A stretch of 64,000 nucleotides of DNA. It comes from Janthinobacterium sp. (GTDB lineage Bacteria; Pseudomonadota; Gammaproteobacteria; Burkholderiales; Burkholderiaceae_D). Both the position numbers and the translations under genes were made by a program. Shown here one piece after another: positions 45,209 through 51,690 of this stretch (position 1 is its first letter; each line of letters opens with the position of its first letter). The notes below the pieces were generated by a model. The model was not told where the DNA came from. It was given only the letters and a program-made list of their open reading frames with translations, and did no database searches. Where the stretch lies: assembly GCA_003133225.1 (NCBI GenBank), contig PKWL01000148.1, positions 1-64,000 of the forward strand, given 5' to 3'.

Positions 45209-46345
45209 TCAGGGTGCATAACGTACTCGGTAGATCACGCCCGCGAGGTCGTCACTGATCAGCAGCGAGCCGTCAGGCATGACCAGTACGTCGGCGGGGC
45301 GGCCCCACACGCGTTCCTTGCCGCTGGCATCCCTTTGCAGCCAGCCCTCAACAAACGGCTCATGGCGAACGGCGCGACCTTGACGGTCCAGCACGACCCG
45401 CACCACCCGGTAGCCGACTTTCGAGCTGCGGTTCCATGAACCGTGTTCGGCAATGAACAAGTTGTTGCGGTACTCATTGGGAAATTGCCGGCCGCTGTAA
45501 AAGCGCATGCCGAGGGCCGCGACATGCGCGCCAAGCTTGAGCACGGGTGGCACGAATTCCTCACACCGGCGCTTGGAGCCGAATGCGGGGTCCGGCGTAT
45601 CGCCCTGGTGGCAATACGGATAGCCGAAATGCTGGCCGGCCTTCGTGAGGTGATTAAGTTCGTCGCTAGGCAAATCATCGCCCATCATGTCGCGCCCGTT
45701 GTCGGTAAACCAAAGCGTCTGATCAATCGGACTCCAGTCGAAACCGACCGAGTTTCGTACGCCGCGCGCCACCACTTCGACTGCGCTGCCATCCGCTTTC
45801 ATGCGCTCGATATTGGCGTAGCGCGCGCTTGGGTCGCAGATGTTGCAAGGGGCGCCGACCGATACATAAAGCCAGTCATCCGGCCCGAAGGCGATGAACC
45901 TCCCGCCGTGGTGTGTGTCGGCAGGGAAGCGGTCGGTGACGGTAACGGGCGTGGGCGGATTGGCCAGCCGGTCGTCAATGCCATCCAGACGAAGAATCCG
46001 GGACACGGCCGACACATACAACTGGCCCCGACGGTAAGCCACGCCAATGGGAAGCTGTAGGCCGGAGGCGACGATGTGGACTGCCGTGGCCCGATCCTGC
46101 TCCAGTTCGACTGCGTAGACCTTGCCGGCGCCCATGCTGCCTACGTAAATGACCCCGTGCCCGTTCGCATACCGGCCCAAGGTCATCTGGCGCGCATTCG
46201 GAACGGCGCCAGTCAATACCTCGATTTGAAAGCCGGCCGGAAGGTGCAGCTCATCCAGGCGCAGCTTGGCGGCAAACACCACATTGGTGAGGAGCGCCAG
46301 TAGGATGAGGCCGATAGACAATAATCCCCGTTTGAAGCTTTGCAT
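45209..46345 (-). CDS. PQQ-type sorbosone/sugar dehydrogenase family protein
   Basis: 378 residues from the ATG at 46345 (MQSFKRGLLSIGLILLALLT, a signal peptide ending near VFA); the longer frame upstream is unsupported. The mature part is a beta-propeller of the soluble glucose/sorbosone dehydrogenase type: LPAGFQIEVLTGAVPNARQM, HHGGRFIAFGPDDWLYVSVG, RNSVGFDWSPIDQTLWFTDNG, AEHGSWNRSS and GRPADVLVMPDGSLLISDD. It probably oxidises an aldose in the periplasm with PQQ. It is a metabolic cargo gene between the IS and the mobilisation genes. Confidence 0.9.
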   Translation of the reverse strand: MQSFKRGLLSIGLILLALLTNVVFAAKLRLDELHLPAGFQIEVLTGAVPNARQMTLGRYANGHGVIYVGSMGAGKVYAVELEQDRATAVHIVASGLQLPIGVAYRRGQLYVSAVSRILRLDGIDDRLANPPTPVTVTDRFPADTHHGGRFIAFGPDDWLYVSVGAPCNICDPSARYANIERMKADGSAVEVVARGVRNSVGFDWSPIDQTLWFTDNGRDMMGDDLPSDELNHLTKAGQHFGYPYCHQGDTPDPAFGSKRRCEEFVPPVLKLGAHVAALGMRFYSGRQFPNEYRNNLFIAEHGSWNRSSKVGYRVVRVVLDRQGRAVRHEPFVEGWLQRDASGKERVWGRPADVLVMPDGSLLISDDLAGVIYRVRYAP

Positions 46346-46444
46346 GATGGTGGCAGTCGTGGTGGCAAGCGTTGAGTGGCACGTGTCAGAAGGCAAGTAT
46401 AAAACGAACGGCGGGCCCTTTAGCCCCATTTCGTCAAGCTCTCT

Positions 46445-46594
46445 TCATGACCACGAATCGACTCCGGCCGTCGCCAACTGGGAAAGCAATTTTCCAACAA
46501 ATGAACGCCATGAAAAGCTCCTCGGCCCTTTCTGGCCGCCATGTTTTTCCAGCATATTTGCGCGGCGCTCGGCCTCATCCGGTGTGCAGATCAA
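46445..46594 (-). CDS. Possible small protein overlapping the relaxase stop
   Basis: A 49-residue frame starts at a TTG that overlaps the relaxase stop codon and contains EAERRANMLEKHGGQKGPRS and FVGKLLSQLATAGVDSWS. The overlap looks like translational coupling, and the composition is protein-like. It may equally be the shifted C-terminal end of a longer relaxase-type protein. No family recognised. Confidence 0.35.
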   Translation of the reverse strand: MICTPDEAERRANMLEKHGGQKGPRSFSWRSFVGKLLSQLATAGVDSWS

Positions 46595-47574
46595 CGTTCC
46601 TTGTCGGCGTCGCGATTTCGTGCCGGTTCTTGCGCTTGTTGCCGACTAAATACCTGTTGCGCTATTTTGCGTTTCATTTGGTGGCGCTCGGTGTCCAAGG
46701 GCGGCAGCATCGTCGCCAGTCGATCAACGGACGCGGCCAGCGTCACGTCTCCCTCTTGGCGCAGCCTGGCGGCGTTTGCAGCTAGCTCGCGCACGGCATC
46801 ACGCCGGCGGGCCGCCATGGCCAGCTCCCACGGTTTCAAGGCGGTGTCGCCGAGTTGCAACTCCTTGCCGGCTTCCTCAAAGCGCTTGGCCAGTGCCGTC
46901 GATTTTTCTTTACGCCCGGTGATGTGATATTCGGCCGACGATTTCGACTTTTGCGTTACACCGCGGCTGTAACGTTTGGTCGCATTCGCTTCGATTGCTT
47001 GCTCGCGTAATTTTTCGGCAAATGATTCGCGCCAGATCTGCAGCGTCACCTTGCGGATATTGAGGCGCCTGCCGTTGCGGTCCTCGGCTTTGACGATGAG
47101 GTGCACGTGCGGATGCTTGGGCGGCTTTTTGTGCGGGTCGGTTTCCTGTGTGTGCAAGACCATGGCGTAACGATGCCGCCCGCCAAACTGGTCACGCGCG
47201 AAATTCTGAGCCGCCTTCAACAACCTTGCAGGATCCGTCCCGGACGGCATGGATAAAACGAGGTTGAACGCCTGCCGGTACTTGCCCTGGCCGTTGCTCA
47301 TATCCAGATCCCACGAATCATGCAGTCCGGCCACGGCGAACTTGCCGCAGATTGTGTCGTCCTTGTCGTCCGCAGCTTCCAGTTCGCCGTGGCGGGTGAT
47401 GTAGTCGAGGTGATCCTTGACGTGCGCATCCGTCTTTGCGCCGCCCGACACGCGAACCACCACTTCCGGCGTGCGAGCGACCATGCGTTTGAGTTGTTCC
47501 GTCGTTTCGCTCCAAGTGAGGCGGCCGGCGCGTGATTTGCCGTTCAGGTCGAGCAAGATGTTTTCATTTGGCAT
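46591..47574 (-). CDS. MobP-type relaxase (mobilization nuclease)
   Basis: A 327-residue relaxase that would nick the transfer origin and pilot the strand. The N-terminal domain has VVVRVSGGAKTDAHVKDHLD, YITRHGELE (catalytic region), and the metal-binding HPHVHLIVKAEDRNGRRLN (HxH, about 172-174). It is short: only a helical, charged C-terminus (about 230-327) follows, without the primase or LPD domains of long TraI proteins, which may instead be supplied by the LPD7 gene at 62172. It starts inside the end of the MobC-like gene (11-bp overlap). Confidence 0.88.
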   Translation of the reverse strand: MPNENILLDLNGKSRAGRLTWSETTEQLKRMVARTPEVVVRVSGGAKTDAHVKDHLDYITRHGELEAADDKDDTICGKFAVAGLHDSWDLDMSNGQGKYRQAFNLVLSMPSGTDPARLLKAAQNFARDQFGGRHRYAMVLHTQETDPHKKPPKHPHVHLIVKAEDRNGRRLNIRKVTLQIWRESFAEKLREQAIEANATKRYSRGVTQKSKSSAEYHITGRKEKSTALAKRFEEAGKELQLGDTALKPWELAMAARRRDAVRELAANAARLRQEGDVTLAASVDRLATMLPPLDTERHQMKRKIAQQVFSRQQAQEPARNRDADKER

Positions 47575-48106
47575 CGCTCACTCCCCATGATTTCAAGTTG
47601 TTTTGGACCAAATTTTTGACGGCCGTGCGTTCAACATCGATCAGTCTTTTCATCGCTTCAACATCGGCCGCCAGCACCGGGTGCGTATGGCCTGGCGCCG
47701 CATTTAGAGCATGGGCGAACTGATTGATGTTGCGCCCCATGTCGGCAAGCTGCTCGGCAACCCGGCGCAGGGCTTCGATTTCCTCGCCGTCAAAGTGGGG
47801 CTTGCTGGAGAGATGAACATCGAGGAGGAAGGCAAGGTAGGTGCTGCGATGCCAGTTGCGGATGGCTGCGAGGCGGCGCAGTTCGGCGTGTTTGAAAGGA
47901 GTCAGGCGGACGAAGACGCCCTTTGATTTGATGTTGTCGGGCGCCTGCGAAACGGGGATCACCGCTGGCGCATTGTTGAGAAAGTCGGCGACGATAGTGG
48001 CCAGCAGCTTCGATTTTGTCAGCGCCCGGGCCTGCGCGAAGGCATGAAAGGCGGCTTTTAAGTCTGGAGCTATAAATGCTGACAGTACGCATTTTGTGGA
48101 AACCAT
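47564..48106 (-). CDS. MobC-like relaxosome accessory protein
   Basis: 180 residues. The C-terminal half has the MobC/bacterial mobilisation signature: EEIEALRRVAEQLADMGRNI and NQFAHALNA. The N-terminal half (KSKGVFVRLTPFKHAELRRL, RSTYLAFLLDVHLSS) resembles a ribbon-helix-helix DNA-binding segment. Such proteins bind oriT next to nic and help the relaxase. It is just downstream of the oriT-like sequence (minus-strand sense) and overlaps the relaxase gene. Confidence 0.82.
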   Translation of the reverse strand: MVSTKCVLSAFIAPDLKAAFHAFAQARALTKSKLLATIVADFLNNAPAVIPVSQAPDNIKSKGVFVRLTPFKHAELRRLAAIRNWHRSTYLAFLLDVHLSSKPHFDGEEIEALRRVAEQLADMGRNINQFAHALNAAPGHTHPVLAADVEAMKRLIDVERTAVKNLVQNNLKSWGVSDAK

Positions 48107-48139
48107 AAAAAATTTTCCTCCGCAACGGCTGTTTGTTGG

Positions 48140-48200
48140 AATGGGAAGGCAGGATAGGCGCGCGCCTTAGAAGCTAGAGTTTTTGGATCTATCTTGTCCG
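48140..48200 (-). other. oriT: Candidate origin of transfer (oriT) with IncP-like nic core
   Basis: On the minus strand the sequence reads GCGCGCCTATCCTGCCTTCC (48164-48145), containing CTATCCTGCC, which matches the IncP/MOBP nic core (YATCCTG with the nick before the following C). A GGCGCGCGCC palindrome lies just on its 5' side. The position, between the MobC/relaxase genes and the korA-parA-parB operon, is where a relaxase nic site is expected. The nick itself is inferred from RP4, not shown. Confidence 0.7.
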
Positions 48201-48312
48201 CGCTGCCACGGGCGCGACGATGACGCGACTGATTGCGAATTCTCGTTATAACGAAACTTTTTGTGTTTGCTGCTGGCGTTCGTACACGACAATAAATTGC
48301 CGCTCCGAGGGT

Positions 48313-49305
48313 TCATGTTGGCCGCGCCTTCCGACTTACAATCTGAACATCATCCAAATAAACTTCGGCCACTTCGTCGGAATCCTGGTAGATGATTTTC
48401 ACCATGCTGCGTGGCATCACTGCCGCCATTCGCCCGTTGTGCTTGACCAGTACGACAACGGCGGCCGGCGCTTTTTTTATCGCGGTTAAATTTGCCGTTT
48501 CAGCTAAATTTGGAAAAGGTGACCCATCAAGCTGTTTGATTTTTTGGTCTTGACCAAATTTTTCTATTGCCTCGCCTTCCAAAGGGGGCGGATTGGAGGC
48601 CATCGCATCTTTTATGACGTCGGCGTTGCCATGACGTCGGTCAGCGCCCAGTTCTAATTTTTTGTCATGACAAAATTTCTCTGTCAGTTCGGCCACCGCT
48701 CGGCGTGTGATGTCTGGCTCGCCCGAGTACCAGGCGTCCACTTGTGCCGGGAATTTCTCATGCAAGACCCGTAACTCATACAGTGTCTTCGGTGACATGC
48801 ATTTGCCGCTGGCGTAGGCGTCTTCAATACACGCTGGCGGGTCGATCAAGGCGAGGTGAAATGAGATAACGGATGCCGCCTTGCCAAGCCGCCTCGCAAT
48901 ATTGCCTTTCGTGTCTCCGGCATCGATGCGCTTCTGGATGAACATCGCCAGTTCCATCGGCGTCAAGTTCTCGCGCTGCACGTTCTCGGTCACCTGATCG
49001 TATCCGTCGTACACTTCGTCAATAAACGCTGGAATCGTCGTCTTGCCGGCCAGGATCGACGCCCGCAGCCGGCGCGTGCCGTGGTTGATGATGTACTGGC
49101 CCGGCCGCGCTGGGTTGTCATGCACGGAGATTGGCGTTTTGACTCCACGTTCTTTGATGCTGGCCGCTAGCTCGCGCAAGCTGTCCTCGTCGAATGCCTT
49201 ACGCGGCTGATTGGAGTCTTCCATGACCTTCGAAATTGGCAATTCAAACGGCTTGCCCTTTGAATCATCCGTAAAATCGGCCAGTGCCGTCAGATCCAAT
49301 TTCAC
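48313..49305 (-). CDS. parB: ParB/KorB-family partition and regulatory protein
   Basis: 330 residues. The N-terminal ParB domain has VMEDSNQPRKAFDEDSLREL and NHGTRRLRASILAGKTTIPA, and the helix-turn-helix part GNIARRLGKAASVISFHLAL. The C-terminal stretch VVVLVKHNGRMAAVMP and AEVYLDDVQIV resembles the SH3-like end of IncP KorB, suggesting a dual role in partition and repression of transfer genes. It overlaps parA by ATGA and is last in a korA-parA-parB operon. I could not find a perfect KorB operator. Confidence 0.85.
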   Translation of the reverse strand: MKLDLTALADFTDDSKGKPFELPISKVMEDSNQPRKAFDEDSLRELAASIKERGVKTPISVHDNPARPGQYIINHGTRRLRASILAGKTTIPAFIDEVYDGYDQVTENVQRENLTPMELAMFIQKRIDAGDTKGNIARRLGKAASVISFHLALIDPPACIEDAYASGKCMSPKTLYELRVLHEKFPAQVDAWYSGEPDITRRAVAELTEKFCHDKKLELGADRRHGNADVIKDAMASNPPPLEGEAIEKFGQDQKIKQLDGSPFPNLAETANLTAIKKAPAAVVVLVKHNGRMAAVMPRSMVKIIYQDSDEVAEVYLDDVQIVSRKARPT

Positions 49306-50096
49306 GATTTAGCCTCCATCTTGTCTTGAATCATCTTGAAAACAGCCTTGATTTCATGGCCTGCTACGCGCGCCGCGGTTTTCACCTTGCCTTTGCCGCC
49401 GTCCTCGTCGCTGTCCGCTTCCAGGCGCCATACAGGGACGCCGGCGCCGCATGCCTCGCGGTAGGCCGACCGGTCCACGACAAACGCCGGCAACATAAAA
49501 TCCCGGTAACCGCTCATCAATTGCTTGAGGCCTGCTACTTGTGCGGGCTGGCGCGCGTCATACTCATTGGCCAAGATCCCGAGATTGATCAGGCCCTGGT
49601 TCCATTTGCCTTGAATGAACTTAATCCGTTTGAGCATTACGCCGGCAACGCTGATGCTGTACGGGTCGATTTTGCATGGGATGAGCGCAAAATCGCTGGC
49701 AACTAATAACGCATTCGCCACCCTGCTATTCGAGCCGGGCGTGTCGATCACACAATAATCAAATTCGTGCGCGATGTCGGCTAGGCGTGCGCGCACCGTC
49801 ATCACCATTTCCACGTCGCTTTTGTCCGAGCGCTCGACCTCCCGCAAGGCGGCGCTGCCGCGTAGTAAGGCGATGTTTTGCGATGCCGCCAGGCGCTTGA
49901 TCGGCGTATCGCCAAACAGGTCGCCGGCGCTCGGTGGCGCCAGATGGGCGGCCAAGCTCTTGCTGCTATTGGCCTGTTCGTCGGCGTCGACAAATAGGAC
50001 GCGCTGGCCCGAATCGGCCAGGCAGTGCGCCATGTTGTAGGACAGGATCGACTTGCCGCTGCCCCCTTTTTGATTTACAAAAATGAGTTTCTTCAC
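49302..50096 (-). CDS. parA: ParA/IncC-family partition ATPase
   Basis: 264-residue deviant-Walker ATPase of plasmid partition. The Walker A is VNQKGGSGKSILSYNMAH (residues 8-25), then FVDADEQANSS and CVIDTPGSNSRVANALL (Walker B region), and ANEYDARQPAQVAG. There is no N-terminal regulatory extension, as in the short IncC form. The start overlaps the korA stop, and the stop overlaps the parB start (ATGA both), a tight three-gene operon. Confidence 0.92.
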   Translation of the reverse strand: MKKLIFVNQKGGSGKSILSYNMAHCLADSGQRVLFVDADEQANSSKSLAAHLAPPSAGDLFGDTPIKRLAASQNIALLRGSAALREVERSDKSDVEMVMTVRARLADIAHEFDYCVIDTPGSNSRVANALLVASDFALIPCKIDPYSISVAGVMLKRIKFIQGKWNQGLINLGILANEYDARQPAQVAGLKQLMSGYRDFMLPAFVVDRSAYREACGAGVPVWRLEADSDEDGGKGKVKTAARVAGHEIKAVFKMIQDKMEAKS

Positions 50097-50422
50097 GGCT
50101 TCACCAAGAATTCTTGCTGTTTGAGTCGCGCTTTTGTTTGACGCGCCATGTCCGTCACCAGATCGGCCAAGTCGGGCGCCATCACGCCAATACTCAGCCT
50201 GCCCTCGGGCCGGCCATCGCGCTCGACGGGCGATAACGACACTTTGCCAGCCATCCGGCGCGCCGCTTCGTTAGAAAATTCCAACTCTGCCGCGACCGCC
50301 TTCGGCGCACGTCCGCCAGCAAGAGTTTCTTGAATGGCATGGACGTTGCGCTTCTTCAGGTTTTCCAGGCGGGGACGGATCGCATCAAATTCCTGTGCCG
50401 TGCAACGTTTCTTGCCTCGCAT
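50093..50422 (-). CDS. korA: KorA/TrfB-like transcriptional repressor
   Basis: 109 residues from the ATG at 50422 (MRGKKRCTAQEFDAIRPRLE); the frame is open further upstream. A TrfB-type helix-turn-helix reads AIQETLAGGRAPKAVAAELE then SNEAARRMAGKV, and PEGRLSIGVMAPDLADLV corresponds to the KorA dimerisation part. In IncP plasmids KorA and KorB repress replication and transfer promoters together. It is first in the korA-parA-parB operon and divergent from the virB operon across an AT-rich 130-bp promoter region. Confidence 0.78.
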   Translation of the reverse strand: MRGKKRCTAQEFDAIRPRLENLKKRNVHAIQETLAGGRAPKAVAAELEFSNEAARRMAGKVSLSPVERDGRPEGRLSIGVMAPDLADLVTDMARQTKARLKQQEFLVKP

Positions 50423-50554
50423 AATGTCCTCATCAACCAAGGTCAACAAAGCGCAAAGCATACATAATTGCCAATAAATTAATTTTGATTTTTGCCAAAC
50501 TAAATATCAATGAAGACGTTATATTTAATTCTTTGATTTTTTAAAGAAGCGCCA
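50423..50554. promoter_or_regulatory. AT-rich divergent promoter region between korA and the virB operon
   Basis: About 130 bp, far richer in A/T than its surroundings, between two outward-facing operons. TTGCCAA appears twice (50468, 50495). No perfect KorA (GTTTAGCTAAAC) or KorB operator is present. It is the natural place for co-regulation of partition and transfer. Confidence 0.5.
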
Positions 50555-51010
50555 ATGGATAAGCTTAACATTTCAAAAATGGCGTTCTACGCTATCGCGC
50601 TTGTGTGCGCCGCGCCGGCGCCGGGCGCCTTTCCCGTCGTGGATCAAGCCACGCAAAAGACCCGCGACGCCATGCGCCGGACTATTCTGGAAACAGAGTT
50701 GGAGGCGGAAAAGAGCGCCTTGGACGCCGCCAAAAAGGCGCTGGCTGAGGCCGCTCCCGGCAAGCTTGATCTGCAACAGAGGGAAGTTGATCGACACGCG
50801 GCCAACGTGGATTCGATCAACATGGAACTGTCCGGAGTCGCCAAAATGACGGTGGTCAAGGCGTCAGGAACAGTTCGCTTGCCAGGCGCGCCGGCAGTTC
50901 GTCCGGCCGTTGGTGCCGAGCAGGTGCCGTTCTGGGATGTGTACCGGCGCCCCAAAACCAATGTGCCGGATGCGTCCGATGAAGCAGATGCAACCGTTGC
51001 GAATCATTAA
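50555..51010 (+). CDS. Exported coiled-coil protein at the virB1 position, function unknown
   Basis: A 151-residue protein with a signal-like N-terminus (MAFYAIALVCAAPAPGAFP, from residue 9), then a long helical, Ala/Glu-rich region (about 40-95) likely to form a coiled coil, and a Pro/Val-rich tail. It is the first gene of the transfer operon, where virB1 lytic transglycosylase often stands, but no transglycosylase motif is present. I do not recognise a family. Confidence 0.7.
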   Translation: MDKLNISKMAFYAIALVCAAPAPGAFPVVDQATQKTRDAMRRTILETELEAEKSALDAAKKALAEAAPGKLDLQQREVDRHAANVDSINMELSGVAKMTVVKASGTVRLPGAPAVRPAVGAEQVPFWDVYRRPKTNVPDASDEADATVANH

Positions 51011-51035
51011 CCGACCACCACCCAGGGAACATCTG

Positions 51036-51326
51036 ATGAATTCGAAAATCGTCCGACCTGTTGCGGCGCTCTGTCTGGGTGCTCTCGCCTTGACCCCCGT
51101 TCTCGCATTGGCGACCGCTCCGTTCACGGCCGCCGCGAGCGGACTGTCCGCCGACATCATGACCATCATCACACCCCTTGCCGGCTTGGCCGTCATCGTC
51201 ATTGGCCTTCTCGCCATCGTCAACATCGTCCATTGGGCCTGGTTGGGTGGCGCCTTGATCGGCATGGGCTTGATCTTCGGCCACGATCAAGTCGTGACCT
51301 GGTTCCGCACCCTGATGGGCGTCTAG
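51036..51326 (+). CDS. virB2: VirB2/TrbC-type pilin precursor
   Basis: 96 residues from the ATG at 51036 (GGGAA upstream). A long signal sequence (about 1-28, ending ALA) is followed by a short pilin with two hydrophobic segments, PLAGLAVIVIGLLAIVNIV and AWLGGALIGMGLIFG, typical of VirB2 major pilins. It starts the virB2-B11 run; virB3 follows two bases later. Confidence 0.88.
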   Translation: MNSKIVRPVAALCLGALALTPVLALATAPFTAAASGLSADIMTIITPLAGLAVIVIGLLAIVNIVHWAWLGGALIGMGLIFGHDQVVTWFRTLMGV

Positions 51327-51327
51327 C

Positions 51328-51690
51328 GTGGAAAAAAACGAAGGCATCACCGTCGATGGCCTTGCCGTCGGGCTGACCCGGCCCTCGACCAAGTGGGGCG
51401 TCACCTACCCGGCCATCATGCTCAACTTGATAGTGTCGATGGAAGCGTTCATCTGGAGCCACAACCTGCTATGGGGGCTGATATTCGTCCCTGTCCACGG
51501 CATTTTCTATCTGATCTGTCTGAAAGACCCGCGCGCCTTCGAGTTGCTGTTCTTGTGGGCGCAAACCAAGGGGCGCACGCATCTGCTCACGCTTGGGTAT
51601 TGGAAATCGTCATCGTACGGCCCGCTCGAGCTACACAAAAAACCGGGTTACGTCAGCCGGCGAAAGTTTGGAAAATCGGGGAAACAATGA
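51328..51690 (+). CDS. virB3: T4SS protein VirB3
   Basis: 120 residues with a GTG start. Typical VirB3: an N-terminal DGLAVGLTRPSTKWGVTYP stretch, two hydrophobic segments (about 28-65), and a basic C-terminal tail. An inner-membrane protein working with VirB4. The stop overlaps the virB4 start (ATGA). Confidence 0.88.
   Translation: MEKNEGITVDGLAVGLTRPSTKWGVTYPAIMLNLIVSMEAFIWSHNLLWGLIFVPVHGIFYLICLKDPRAFELLFLWAQTKGRTHLLTLGYWKSSSYGPLELHKKPGYVSRRKFGKSGKQ

Noticed and set aside
50423-50554. KorB or KorA operators
   Set aside because: Neither TTTAGCSGCTAAA nor GTTTAGCTAAAC is present; only loose AT-rich half matches.
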